Shown one piece after another: positions 33,635 to 43,290 of a stretch of DNA of 64,000 nucleotides (positions are counted from its first letter, which is position 1; every line of letters starts with the position of its first letter). The stretch covers positions 310,001 through 374,000 of the forward strand of contig CAKOOR010000001.1 of the NCBI GenBank assembly GCA_934098505.1, in the 5' to 3' direction. The notes beneath the pieces are model-generated. The model was given only the letters and a program-made list of their open reading frames with translations, was not told the DNA's origin and searched no databases. Source of the stretch: an uncultured Bacilli bacterium (GTDB lineage: Bacteria; Bacillota_I; Bacilli_A; RF39; UBA660). Both the position numbers and the translations under genes were made by a program.

Positions 33635-35490
33635 AAGATTATTAATAAACTTTCTACACTTATAATACTTGCAAAATGCCAATGTTGATGATTATAGGTA
33701 TCAGGTATTTCAATAATAGGATTATTTTTTAAGTCAATATACACAATTTCGTTGTTACTTGTAATATTCAAAAGAATTATATCTTCATTTAAATTATATC
33801 CCGAAGCTGGACTTATTTCTTTTACATAATAAGTTCCTAATGGCAAATTATTGATAACAATTTGACCATTATTATCGGTTATTCCTTCATATATCAATTC
33901 GTTGTCTTTTGCATATAAACCTATCTTAGTATTACTTATTACTTCATTTGTTAAACTGTCTATTTTAGTTAAAATAAGACTACCTTTTTGTAAATAATTC
34001 TTTATGTTTACTGATTTTATAATTTCTTTATCATCTTCGCTTTGGGAGATAATAACATCATATTTATTTTCATCTAATTGATATTTACTGTCAACCGCTA
34101 TTTCCTTTAAATAATACTTGCCAAAGTAAAGATTGGCAAATGTAATCTGACCATTAGTATCAGTTTTTTCTTCAGCAATGTTATCATTCTTTTGATAAAT
34201 AATATTACCATTGATATCTATAATAGGTTCTTTAGCATATAAGCCAATTAAAACATTAGGCAAACTATTAAATTGATGGTTAATATTTCCATTAATAAAA
34301 TCTACTACTTCACCAGTTTTATGAACAACAATTTTATTTTTAATTCTTTTATTATAAAAGTTATCTTCATAGTAAAGTTTACCATTCGTATCTTTTGAAA
34401 ATAAGGTATTAGCATTTAAGTCTATTATTAAAGGTTCTTTGTTCCAATAATAACCATCGAGATTATTAGTTTCTTCGCTAATAGCATATTTGCCATAGGG
34501 CAAATTGTTTTTAGTAATAAAATAACCATCGCTATTAGTAGTAAATATGTATTTATCTGTAGGATTATCACTATTTTCAACATATTCGTTAGTATCAATA
34601 TTTTTAATTTTAAATTTTAAATTAGCCTTTTTAATTATATCATCACTATCATAGTCTTTTTTAATAACTTTTATGGCGAGTCCACTAACATCTATTTGCA
34701 AATCAATATTGATATCAGCATAAGAACCTGTAATCATTATATTTTGAGAATTATCAGACTGGTATATTAAAGGATTGTTGCTATACTTCTTATCTTTATT
34801 TATTAAATGAATTTGAAACTGACCAATCTTATTGGCTTCTAAATTTAAGTAATTATTTTCAATAGTAGCGGGTATGGTGGAACTAGTTATTTCATAGTTA
34901 TTTAAAACGTTATTACTATCTTCTAATGTTATTTTAGTACCAAGATTAGCTTTTATTTTTTGATTAGCAAAACTGATTTTTTTATTGTGATTCTTTATTA
35001 AGTTCTCAATTTCAGATATCTCGTTTTGAAAAGCATTGGCTTTGCGTTTACCATTTAATGTTTCTGTAAAATAGATATCATAACTGGAATTAACCGTGCG
35101 CCAAATTAAGACTTGGGTTATAGCATACCATTTTATATCCTCATGTCCTTCGTACATGTAACCATAGTAAGAAAGTAAATTAATTCGTTGCCAAACGGCA
35201 TTAGAAATAACTAAGTGAGCGGAATAATTATCTTGATATTCATCATATACAGAACTACTATTTAATGATAAGAAAGGTTCCAAACAATATGCAAAATGAT
35301 CATCACCTTTTCTTCTTATTACTAAGCCTTGTTGATATCTTTTATAACCATTACTCATAACTTTATTAATATAAATATTTGGTATCCATTCTCCTTCATA
35401 AAATGTTACTTTATCTGCTCTAACCTCTTCAAATAGAATTAAGCTTAAAATACATATTAAAAAACAACCTATTTTTCGAAATAATTTCAT
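33601..35490 (-). CDS. Thioester-domain/SpaA-type surface adhesin
   Basis: A signal peptide (residues 1-25) leads to a thioester adhesin domain: HFAYCLEP (Cys) and YAITQVLIWR (Gln) fit the Cys-Gln thioester (TQXA) family. Three or more SpaA/CNA-B prealbumin-like repeats follow (GKYAISEETNNLDGYY, FGKYYLKEIAVDSKYQLDE, LGTYYVKEISPASGYNL). The C-terminus has a sorting signal: IPDTY, hydrophobic segment, then KRKK. IPDTY replaces LPxTG. Such proteins bind host surfaces covalently. ATG at 35490 with AAAGGAGA. 629 residues. Downstream sortase overlaps its end by 34 nt. Confidence 0.85.
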   Translation of the reverse strand: MKLFRKIGCFLICILSLILFEEVRADKVTFYEGEWIPNIYINKVMSNGYKRYQQGLVIRRKGDDHFAYCLEPFLSLNSSSVYDEYQDNYSAHLVISNAVWQRINLLSYYGYMYEGHEDIKWYAITQVLIWRTVNSSYDIYFTETLNGKRKANAFQNEISEIENLIKNHNKKISFANQKIKANLGTKITLEDSNNVLNNYEITSSTIPATIENNYLNLEANKIGQFQIHLINKDKKYSNNPLIYQSDNSQNIMITGSYADINIDLQIDVSGLAIKVIKKDYDSDDIIKKANLKFKIKNIDTNEYVENSDNPTDKYIFTTNSDGYFITKNNLPYGKYAISEETNNLDGYYWNKEPLIIDLNANTLFSKDTNGKLYYEDNFYNKRIKNKIVVHKTGEVVDFINGNINHQFNSLPNVLIGLYAKEPIIDINGNIIYQKNDNIAEEKTDTNGQITFANLYFGKYYLKEIAVDSKYQLDENKYDVIISQSEDDKEIIKSVNIKNYLQKGSLILTKIDSLTNEVISNTKIGLYAKDNELIYEGITDNNGQIVINNLPLGTYYVKEISPASGYNLNEDIILLNITSNNEIVYIDLKNNPIIEIPDTYNHQHWHFASIISVESLLIILWQVKRKKIIF

Positions 35491-35523
35491 AAAAAATCTC
35501 CTTTCCAGGAGATAAGCTATCAA

Positions 35524-35769
35524 ATTTAATTTAAAACGTCAATTTACTAAATCTAAAGTTTAAACTTAAAACTTCTTCTAAATTTTCAGTTTGGCTTAAC
35601 TAAGTTTAAAAATTGGTTATTAATAAATACGATTTAAAAAAAATAAAGCATTTTATCCACAATGCCTTATTTTAAACATTTTTTTAATAAAATTATTTAG
35701 TGCTAGAAAATCATAATAATCAATTCCAGAAAAGCGATTATTATTACACTTCCTTCGCTTACTATCTGT
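35524..35769. other. Intergenic region adhesin/yvcK
   Basis: Beyond the yvcK terminator at 35633-35673 no gene, tRNA or repeat was found. A promoter for the adhesin is expected here, but no clear -35/-10 pair was identified. Confidence 0.4.
35633..35673 (-). terminator. Terminator downstream of yvcK
   Basis: The minus strand can pair AAATAAGGCATT with AATGCTTTATTT (35641-35652 with 35661-35672, one or two mismatches), followed by eight T. Confidence 0.6.
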
Positions 35770-36717
35770 TTAATTATTCATTAAATAAGAGAATATCAGG
35801 TAAGCCGTTTTTAAAGAGTCATGACGATAACATCCGTCTTCTTCTTTAGCTAAGTTATCACTTATTATTTTTACACCTAATTTTTTAATATTATCAGTAT
35901 CAATTATAACCGGATCTTTTTGCTCTTGGGTTTGATAGATATTAACTAAATCTTTATTTAACATATTATTATTAGCAATTACAACATCAATACCATGTTT
36001 ACCAAGGTAGCTTTCTAAAGTTTTAAGATGGTTGCTGACACTATAATTATCAGTTTCACCAGGCTGAGTAAATAAATTGCAAATATACATTTTAGGTGCT
36101 TTACTAGCTCTTATAGCCTTAGCTAATGTTTTATTAATTAAATGCGGGGCAATACTAGTTAGCAAAGAACCGGAGGAAAAAATAATCAAATCCGCAGAAT
36201 TAACAGCTTCGATAACTTTAGGGTTTACTTTAATTTTTTGACTATATTCGATATATTTTATTTTTTTAGCACTTTTAGTTATTTGCTCTTCGCCATATAT
36301 TTTTTTATTATCTTCAGTTATCCCTACTAAATCGGCATTATCTTCAGTTAAAGGTAGGATATTGCCTTTGATATTAAGCAATTTCATAAGAACAGTTATA
36401 CTATCATTAAAATTACCTTTGATATCTAATAAAGCACTTAATAAAAGATTCTTAACTGAATGGTTTCCTAAAGTTTTAGATTTTGTAAAGCGATAATTTA
36501 AAAACTTTAATGTATCATTATCGACGTTAGACATAGCAAGCATTACTTTAGAAAAATCCCCTACCGCTGGAATATTTAAATCCTTACGTAAACGGCCTGT
36601 AGAGGCTCCATTATCGGCAACTGAAACAACAGCTGTTATTTCGACTGGAAATAGTTTCAAACCTTTTAAAATTTGTGACAACCCAGATCCGCCACCAAAT
36701 ATTGTTATTTTTTTCAT
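35770..36717 (-). CDS. yvcK: Gluconeogenesis factor YvcK/CofD-like
   Basis: The glycine-rich ITIFGGGSGLSQILKGLK start and VVSVADNGASTGRLRKDL with PAVGDFSKVMLAMS identify YvcK/MgfK. LFTQPGETDNYSVSNHLK follows. YvcK binds UDP-sugars and controls carbon flux and cell shape in Bacillus. 315 residues, normal. In many Firmicutes it lies between rapZ and whiA; neither is here. AAGGTGAT ribosome site. Confidence 0.93.
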   Translation of the reverse strand: MKKITIFGGGSGLSQILKGLKLFPVEITAVVSVADNGASTGRLRKDLNIPAVGDFSKVMLAMSNVDNDTLKFLNYRFTKSKTLGNHSVKNLLLSALLDIKGNFNDSITVLMKLLNIKGNILPLTEDNADLVGITEDNKKIYGEEQITKSAKKIKYIEYSQKIKVNPKVIEAVNSADLIIFSSGSLLTSIAPHLINKTLAKAIRASKAPKMYICNLFTQPGETDNYSVSNHLKTLESYLGKHGIDVVIANNNMLNKDLVNIYQTQEQKDPVIIDTDNIKKLGVKIISDNLAKEEDGCYRHDSLKTAYLIFSYLMNN

Positions 36718-36761
36718 TTTTATATCACCTTAATAAGTATACGATAAAGTAATATTAATTA

Positions 36762-37739
36762 CTACTTTTTTTCACCTTCTTTAAGCATATTTATGATACT
36801 AATCCCATAACCAGTTTTAACATTATCGATAGTAACATGAGTTACTGCACCGATTAACTTACCATTTTGAACAATTGGCGAGCCACTCATTCCTTGAACC
36901 ACCCCACCAGCAGTATCTATTAAATTTTTATCAGTTATTTCAAAGTAGAAGTTTTTAATCGGACTGTTTTTATCTATTTTTAAAATATTAATATCATATT
37001 CTTTTATCTCATTTTGAGCGAGGGAAGTAAATATTGTGGCTTTGCCTGTTTTTATTTCATCAATGTTAGCAACTTTTATCAATTTGCCATTTGCCGGAAT
37101 ATTTTCATACATGCCAAAGATACCAGCTAAAGTATTTTTATTTATATCGCCATAAACATTTTGACGATAAAATTTGGTATTGATACTACCAGGATTACCG
37201 TCGGTACTTTTAGTAATATTGGTAATAACACTTTTAAAAATGGAACCATCTTTAATTTTGATTGCTGTATTAGTATTACTATCAATTATATAATGACCTA
37301 AAGCTCCATATATTTTAGTTTCAGGGTCGATATAAGTTAAAGTACCATTTCCTAATAAATTATCCTTTACATAAATACCCGTTTTATAAGAGTCATTACT
37401 TTTTTCTAATTTTATTTTAGTAGTATATTCTTTATCATCACGCAAATAGGTAATTTCCACTTCGTCATTGGTAGCATATTTTTCAATTTTACTTACTAAA
37501 TCTTTTATATTAGCCACAGTTTCATTATTAACTTTGATGATATAGTCGCCAACTAAAAGATGACTACCATTATAAATATTATTTACTTTATAAAAGCCGA
37601 CAATTAAAACACCTTGACTATTTATAGAAATACCCACATTCTGACCACCTAAAATAACTTCACTAGAATAAGCAAAGACTGTTAAAGGTAATAGCCATAA
37701 TAACATAAATATATTTAATTTTTGGATTATTTTCTTCAT
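36762..37739 (-). CDS. spoIVB: SpoIVB-like serine peptidase with PDZ domain
   Basis: A signal anchor (residues 5-22) precedes a PDZ domain (residues 40-115: VGFYKVNNIYNGSHLLVGDYI). The S55 peptidase domain follows, with KIYGALGHYI (catalytic His region) and VQGMSGSPIVQNGKLIGAVTHV (catalytic Ser). In Bacillus, SpoIVB is secreted into the intermembrane space of the sporangium and triggers sigma-K processing. It is shorter than the Bacillus protein (325 versus about 425). ATG at 37739 with GGTGAAGTG. It is followed by yvcK, 44 nt away. Confidence 0.85.
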   Translation of the reverse strand: MKKIIQKLNIFMLLWLLPLTVFAYSSEVILGGQNVGISINSQGVLIVGFYKVNNIYNGSHLLVGDYIIKVNNETVANIKDLVSKIEKYATNDEVEITYLRDDKEYTTKIKLEKSNDSYKTGIYVKDNLLGNGTLTYIDPETKIYGALGHYIIDSNTNTAIKIKDGSIFKSVITNITKSTDGNPGSINTKFYRQNVYGDINKNTLAGIFGMYENIPANGKLIKVANIDEIKTGKATIFTSLAQNEIKEYDINILKIDKNSPIKNFYFEITDKNLIDTAGGVVQGMSGSPIVQNGKLIGAVTHVTIDNVKTGYGISIINMLKEGEKK

Positions 37740-37797
37740 ACACTTCACCATTTATAGTATGAATTATGGTTACTTTTTTATAGTGGAAATATATGGT

Positions 37798-37826
37798 AAA
37801 AAAAATTGCAGTTTTTAAAACTGTAA
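37798..37826 (-). terminator. Terminator after nusB-xseA-xseB
   Basis: On the minus strand TTACAGTTTT pairs with AAAACTGCAA (37806-37815 with 37817-37826) and is followed by eight T. Confidence 0.75.
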
Positions 37827-37832
37827 TCCTTA

Positions 37833-38066
37833 TTAATTTTTACTATCTTCAATACTAAAGTCTTCTAAAGTATTATTTTCAGTTAAAATTTTATTAATAC
37901 TTTCTTTAGCATTATTTAATTTATCACCACAAATTTTGGCTAATTGCATAGCTTCACTATACTTAGAAATAGCTTTATCCAAGTCAACATTTCCTGCTTC
38001 TAATTCTTTAACAATATTTTCTAATTCTAATAAATTTTCTTCGAATGTTTTATCATTTTTAGTCAT
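37833..38066 (-). CDS. xseB: Exonuclease VII small subunit
   Basis: FEENLLELENIVKELEAGNVDLDKAISKYSEAM (quoted in pieces in the family profile: LExIVxxLExGxxxLxxxxxxYxxG) identifies XseB. 77 residues, all helical. It overlaps xseA by 8 nt. It assembles with XseA to make a single-strand DNA exonuclease. Confidence 0.95.
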   Translation of the reverse strand: MTKNDKTFEENLLELENIVKELEAGNVDLDKAISKYSEAMQLAKICGDKLNNAKESINKILTENNTLEDFSIEDSKN

Positions 38067-39333
38067 TTTTTATCTCCTTACTTACTACTTTGGCCTCTAA
38101 TGTTCCATCTTTTAAAGCAACATTAATAACATCGTTTATATCAACTAATTTTACGCTAGTAATTACTTCATTTTTATTTTTTACTATACTATACCCACTA
38201 TCTAGAAGTTTCATTGGATTTAAGATGGTAACAGTTTTTAACAATAAATTAAATTGATATTCTTTATTTTCTAAAATTTTAGTCGGTTCTTTTAATAATT
38301 TATTATCAATTATTTTATAATATCTTAAATTATCTTCCTTTATTTTATTAGAAATAAATAGCTGTAATCGGTCTAACAAGTTATCTAAACGTTGCTCTTT
38401 TATCTCGTATATGCTTAGTGGATTTTTTAAGATTTGTTTACTTTTTAAAGTAGTTAATTCGTTATTACTAAAATCCAATTTATTTTGGATGGCTTTAGTA
38501 GCTCTAATTTTTAATTGATTAAATAAATTATTTAAATCTGTAATATTAGGAACAGCCATTTCAGCGGCTCCAGTTGGTGTCGGTGCTCTCAAATCGGCAA
38601 CAAAATCAGCTATTGTAAAATCTATCTCGTGGCCAACAGCACTTATAACAGGAATTTTAGATTCATAAATAGCTCTAGCGACCATTTCTTCATTAAAACA
38701 CCATAAGTCTTCAATTGAACCACCACCACGACCACATATTATTACATCTAAATCATATTCTTGAGCTTTTTTTAATTGCTTGGTAACTGATTCTTTGGCC
38801 CCTTCACCTTGTACTAATGCTGGAAAGAGGATTGTCCTAGCAATTGGGTATCTTCTTTTAATAGTACTTAAAATATCTCTAATAGCAGCACCAGTTGGAG
38901 CAGTTATAATACCTATGGTCTTAGGATGCTTAGGAATTGGTCTTTTATGCTCCGGATTAAATAAACCTTCACTAGCTAATTTTTGTTTTAACTTTTCAAA
39001 TTCTAGATAAAGATTGCCTATTCCATCCATTTCCATGGTATTAACATAAATTTGGTATGCTCCAGTTGCCTCATAAACGCTGATACGTCCACTTACTAAA
39101 ACTTTCATTCCATCTTCAGGTTCAAAATTCACTTTCGAAGCATTAAAATTAAACATAACCGCTGATAAACGAGAATTTTCATCTTTGAGTGTGAAATAAA
39201 AATGTCCACGAGTATGATGTTTAAAATTAGAAATTTCACCTTTAAGATAAACATTATTGAGGTTAGAATCAATATCAAATTTGGCTTTTATATAACGATT
39301 TAAATCGGAAATTGTTATATACTTTATATCCAT
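38059..39333 (-). CDS. xseA: Exonuclease VII large subunit
   Basis: N-terminal OB fold (VYLKGEISNFKHHTRGHFYF), then the catalytic domain: IGIITAPTGAAIRDIL, RGGGSIEDLWCFNEE, and AVGHEIDFTIADFVADLRAPTPTGAAE. A long helical region and C-terminal segment follow (LDSGYSIVKNKN). 424 residues. The gene order nusB-xseA-xseB is that of Bacillus. AGAGTGAT ribosome site, 4 nt after nusB. Confidence 0.97.
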   Translation of the reverse strand: MDIKYITISDLNRYIKAKFDIDSNLNNVYLKGEISNFKHHTRGHFYFTLKDENSRLSAVMFNFNASKVNFEPEDGMKVLVSGRISVYEATGAYQIYVNTMEMDGIGNLYLEFEKLKQKLASEGLFNPEHKRPIPKHPKTIGIITAPTGAAIRDILSTIKRRYPIARTILFPALVQGEGAKESVTKQLKKAQEYDLDVIICGRGGGSIEDLWCFNEEMVARAIYESKIPVISAVGHEIDFTIADFVADLRAPTPTGAAEMAVPNITDLNNLFNQLKIRATKAIQNKLDFSNNELTTLKSKQILKNPLSIYEIKEQRLDNLLDRLQLFISNKIKEDNLRYYKIIDNKLLKEPTKILENKEYQFNLLLKTVTILNPMKLLDSGYSIVKNKNEVITSVKLVDINDVINVALKDGTLEAKVVSKEIKND

Positions 39334-39337
39334 ATTA

Positions 39338-39730
39338 TCACTCTTTAATCATTTTATCTAAAACAGCATTAATAATTTTACGAACAGAATCATCTGAATA
39401 CTTTTTAGCTAGTTCAACAGCTTCGTTAATGACTACTATATGAGGAGTATCTGTATATTTTAATTCGTAAATAGCCATTTTTAAAATGGCAGCACCGGTT
39501 TTATCAATACGACTAATGTCCCAGTTTTTCATGTATTTATTAGCTATTTCAATAATGTCATTTTCATAAGTAATAACACCATATATAATGTTTCTTACAA
39601 ACTCATTATCGATATCGAGATTAGCATTAATTATTTCTTCAACATTATAATCAATATGTTGACTTCTATTAATATCGATTTGGTATAAAATAACCATTAT
39701 TTTTTCTCTTAATTCACTTCTTGATTTCAT
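39338..39730 (-). CDS. nusB: Transcription antitermination protein NusB
   Basis: All-helical protein of 130 residues. SELREKIMVILYQIDINR at the start and VINEAVELAKKYSDDSVRKIINAVLDK at the end are typical NusB. It acts with NusE (S10) at boxA of rRNA operons. First gene of nusB-xseA-xseB. The ribosome site GAAAGGA lies 28 nt upstream and is separated from the ATG by a predicted hairpin. Confidence 0.94.
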   Translation of the reverse strand: MKSRSELREKIMVILYQIDINRSQHIDYNVEEIINANLDIDNEFVRNIIYGVITYENDIIEIANKYMKNWDISRIDKTGAAILKMAIYELKYTDTPHIVVINEAVELAKKYSDDSVRKIINAVLDKMIKE

Positions 39731-39765
39731 ATATATCTTTTAATCTTGTTTGATTAATTCCTTTC
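39731..39765 (-). promoter_or_regulatory. Hairpin-spaced ribosome binding site of nusB
   Basis: GAAAGGA (39759-39765, minus strand), then TTAATC and GATTAA can pair (6 bp, loop AAACAA), then nine bases to the ATG. Linear spacing is 28 nt. Same order and same AGAAAGGAATTA-like start as at 58.6 kb and a close match at rarA. Confidence 0.45.
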
Positions 39766-39802
39766 TCTTTCTAATATAGCATAATATTTGTATATATTCT
39801 AA

Positions 39803-42385
39803 CTATTTGTTAATTAAATCTTTTAATTTATATAACTCTGTTAAAGCATCAATAGGTCTTAAATTGTCTAAATTTAAATTATTAATTTCCGTAACTAATT
39901 CAGTATTTTGTGAATTTACTGAATAATTTGTACTTGAGTCTTCAACTTCTTTTACTTTAGATTCTTCATCATCTAAGTCAAAGAGGCTTACTTGTTTTAT
40001 ATTACTTGTCTTATCGGAATCTTCATACTCTTTTAAAATAGCACTAGCTCTTTTTAATAATTCTTCAGGCATTTTAGCTAGACGAGCAACATGAATACCG
40101 TATGATTTATCAATAGGTCCGTTGCTAACTTTATGTAAGAAAGTTACAGTGCCATTTTCTTCATGAGCTTCAACATGCACATTTTTAATAGTCTTTATTT
40201 CATTTGCTAAAGATGTAAGTTCATGATAATGAGTTGAAAATAAAGTTTTACATTTAATATTTTTACTGATGTATTCTAATATTGCTTGGGCTAAACTCAT
40301 GCCATCGTAAGTAGCAGTACCACGACCTAGTTCATCAAACAGAATAAGAGAATTAGAAGTGGCGTTGGTAATGGCATTGCATGCTTCTTTCATTTCTACC
40401 ATAAAAGTAGATTCACCACTAACTAAATCGTCAGAAGCCCCAATTCTGGTAAATATTTTATCTGTAATTGGTAATGTAGCTTTCTTAGCGGGAACAAAAG
40501 AACCAGTTTGAGCCATAATTACAATGATAGCTAATTGGCGCATAAAAGTTGATTTACCACTCATGTTAGGTCCAGTAATCAAAAGCGTATTTATATTTTC
40601 AGGCATCATACAATCGTTTGGAACATAAAGTCCATTACTTACTGCCTCTACAACAGGGTGACGACCATCCTTTATCCTTATTTCGTTTTCTTTTGTAAGA
40701 TTAGGTCTTACCAAATTATATTCCTCAGCACAAACAGCAAGTGAAATTAAGCAATCAATTTCACTTAAAATCTCAGCATCTTTTTTTAAGCTGAAAATAT
40801 GGCTTTTAACTTTGTCTTTTAACTCACTGAATAAATTATATTCTAAATCAATAATACGCTCTTCAGCATTTAATATTAGAGCTTCTTTCTCTTTTAAAGC
40901 TGGTGAAATAAAGCGTTCACAATTAGTTAAAGTTTGTCTTCTTTCCCAGCCGAAATCTTCCATTACCATTTTACTTTGGCCTTTGGATACTTCTATATAA
41001 TAACCAAATATCTTGTTATAGCCAACTTTTAGATTTTTAATACCAGTTTCTTCTTTTAAGGTTTCTTCAAAAGAGGCAATAAATTCTTTACCACCGCTTC
41101 TAATACTACGTAGTTCATCCAGTTCTTGATTATATCCAGATTTTATTAAGGAACCTTCACGAACTGTCACAGGAGGATTTTCAAAAACGGCCTGTTCTAA
41201 GAGATTATAAACTTCAGTATTAGGATCAAGTTCATAGTTAAAACCTAATTTTTTGACATCATCGATAATATTTGGTAAAATAGCTAAACTTTTTTTAATT
41301 TGCAATAAGTCACGAGCATTTAAATTACCCGAAATTAATTTACCACAAAGTCTTTGTAAATCATATACCTGATATAAATATTCTCTTAATTCATCTTTTA
41401 TAATGAATTCGGTATTAATTTTTTCGATGGCATCGTAGCGCTTATTTAATTCGTCTATATCTTTTAATGGATGTAAAAGCCAACTCTTTAGTTTACGAGA
41501 TCCCATTGCAGTTTTACACTTATCTAAGAGCCATAGTAAACTATATGTTCTTTCTTTTAAACGAATAGTTTCAAATAACTCTAGATTACGAACGGTATGA
41601 ATATCCATATTTAAATATTTATCTTTATCGATTATTGTTATTTCTCGGATATTAGAAATATCTTTCATATTAGTTACTACTAAATAATAAAATAAATGTT
41701 TTAAACCGGTAACATATTTATCATCTAAATCTTTATAAAGGTAAGGATAATCTTCTTCTAAATAATTATTACTATACGAAATCTCTATTCCATAATTATT
41801 TTTCAAAATTTGAATGAGTGCCAAATTATTATTATCAACTAAAATAACTTCTTTAATGCCTAAGTTAATTATTTCACTTAACAAAGAATCGTTATCATGC
41901 TTGATTTGACTAACCATACATTCGCCAGTAGAGATATCAGCGTAAGTTAAAATGTAAGTGTTGCCATAATCTAGGACGCTAGCGATATAATTATTATCTT
42001 TGGGACGCATCATTTCATAATCAGTAATTGTTCCTTTACTGATTACTTGAATGACACCTCTTTTTACCATCCCTTTAGTAGTTTTAGGGTCTTCTAATTG
42101 TTCACATATAGCAACCTTATAACCTTTATCAATCAATTTTTCAATATAAGGCTTAACAGAATGAAAAGGTACACCACACATTGGTATACGTTCACTTAAA
42201 CCAGCATTTTTGCCTGTTAATGTAAGTTCTAGCTCTCTAGCAGCGGTTTCACCATCTTCAAAAAATAACTCATAAAAATCGCCAATACGATAAAACAGTA
42301 ATTCTTCTAAATGCTTATTTTTAATATCCAAATATTGTTGCATCATTGGACTTAATTCTTCATACTTTACTTCATTTCTTTTCAT
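39803..42385 (-). CDS. mutS: DNA mismatch repair protein MutS
   Basis: The mismatch-binding domain with the Phe-x-Glu motif (LLFYRIGDFYELFFEDG) is at the start. The ATPase has Walker A TGPNMSGKSTFMRQLA, Walker B ILFDELGRGTATYDG, and STHYHELTSLA. The C-terminus holds a short tail (LRPIDALTELYKLKDLI) that resembles the tetramerisation motif. 860 residues. mutL is not adjacent; in Bacillus cotE precedes mutS, but here cotE lies 18 kb away. Confidence 0.98.
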   Translation of the reverse strand: MKRNEVKYEELSPMMQQYLDIKNKHLEELLFYRIGDFYELFFEDGETAARELELTLTGKNAGLSERIPMCGVPFHSVKPYIEKLIDKGYKVAICEQLEDPKTTKGMVKRGVIQVISKGTITDYEMMRPKDNNYIASVLDYGNTYILTYADISTGECMVSQIKHDNDSLLSEIINLGIKEVILVDNNNLALIQILKNNYGIEISYSNNYLEEDYPYLYKDLDDKYVTGLKHLFYYLVVTNMKDISNIREITIIDKDKYLNMDIHTVRNLELFETIRLKERTYSLLWLLDKCKTAMGSRKLKSWLLHPLKDIDELNKRYDAIEKINTEFIIKDELREYLYQVYDLQRLCGKLISGNLNARDLLQIKKSLAILPNIIDDVKKLGFNYELDPNTEVYNLLEQAVFENPPVTVREGSLIKSGYNQELDELRSIRSGGKEFIASFEETLKEETGIKNLKVGYNKIFGYYIEVSKGQSKMVMEDFGWERRQTLTNCERFISPALKEKEALILNAEERIIDLEYNLFSELKDKVKSHIFSLKKDAEILSEIDCLISLAVCAEEYNLVRPNLTKENEIRIKDGRHPVVEAVSNGLYVPNDCMMPENINTLLITGPNMSGKSTFMRQLAIIVIMAQTGSFVPAKKATLPITDKIFTRIGASDDLVSGESTFMVEMKEACNAITNATSNSLILFDELGRGTATYDGMSLAQAILEYISKNIKCKTLFSTHYHELTSLANEIKTIKNVHVEAHEENGTVTFLHKVSNGPIDKSYGIHVARLAKMPEELLKRASAILKEYEDSDKTSNIKQVSLFDLDDEESKVKEVEDSSTNYSVNSQNTELVTEINNLNLDNLRPIDALTELYKLKDLINK

Positions 42386-42571
42386 ACCTACATCACGAAA
42401 AATATTGTATCAAATTTGATATTTAAAGTCCATTGTTATATCCTAATTATTAAGTAAAAAACTCCAATATCATAGGACACTTTCTGATTATAGAACAAAA
42501 GTTAGTTTTTTTAACAAAATTAAAAGTCTAAATCTTTAACATATATTTAAAAAATTAGTATTGAAAATATT

Positions 42572-43222
42572 CTAACGATTGACATCGACATTTTTTATAA
42601 TATAAACCTTATGTTTCTTATAAAAAGCATAAAAAATTTCAGATACACCTAAATTACTCCGATGTAGTTCTTCTAAAAGCCAGTCTTTGTTCTTATTTAT
42701 ATGTGCTAAAGTATCATTTTGAATAACGCCATCTATTATTAAGGCCATTGGATAAGAAGATTTTAACTTCAAAAGATTATAAGGAAAAATAGATAATTTG
42801 CCATTTGGTTCTAAAAAAGCATATTCAATTTCTTCAATACTTTTAACACTGTTTTGGCGTAGCTGAAATAATAAATCATCAATAGAATATCGAGATTTTA
42901 CCATTTCTTTATAATTTATTTTACCACCACTGATTATTAAAGAGGGTTTTCCGTCAAGAAAATAACGAACTCTTTTAGATTTAATAGATAAGAAAGCCAA
43001 TATCACTTCCATGATAACCAAAACGGTAATAGGAATGACTGTATTTAAGATTGTATCATTAAAATTTTCAATTGAAATTGCTACTAACTCAGCGATTAGA
43101 ATAGATACAATAAGATCGGTCGTTCCTAGTTGCCCGATTTCTCTTTTTCCCATAATACGATAAGAAACCAATATAAAAAAATAGAAAAAAATTGTTTTTA
43201 AAGTAATAATTACTAAATCCAT
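42572..43222 (-). CDS. DUF421/YetF-family membrane protein
   Basis: Three N-terminal membrane helices with YRIMGKREIGQLGTTDLIVSILIAELVAI, the family core. The cytoplasmic YetF-like domain follows (SRYSIDDLLFQLRQNSVKSIEEIEYAFLEPNGKLSIF). 216 residues. Family members affect spore germination or envelope properties in Bacillus; the exact role here is unknown. GGTGAT ribosome site. Confidence 0.85.
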   Translation of the reverse strand: MDLVIITLKTIFFYFFILVSYRIMGKREIGQLGTTDLIVSILIAELVAISIENFNDTILNTVIPITVLVIMEVILAFLSIKSKRVRYFLDGKPSLIISGGKINYKEMVKSRYSIDDLLFQLRQNSVKSIEEIEYAFLEPNGKLSIFPYNLLKLKSSYPMALIIDGVIQNDTLAHINKNKDWLLEELHRSNLGVSEIFYAFYKKHKVYIIKNVDVNR

Positions 43223-43290
43223 TTTATATCACCATTTATATTATGAGTAATTTTCGATATTTTTAAACATATATTTTATTAGGTGATTTT

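Noticed and set aside
33312..33665. 117-codon plus-strand frame opposite the sortase
   Set aside because: Its hydrophobic content mirrors the complement of the sortase gene; no ribosome site or homology.
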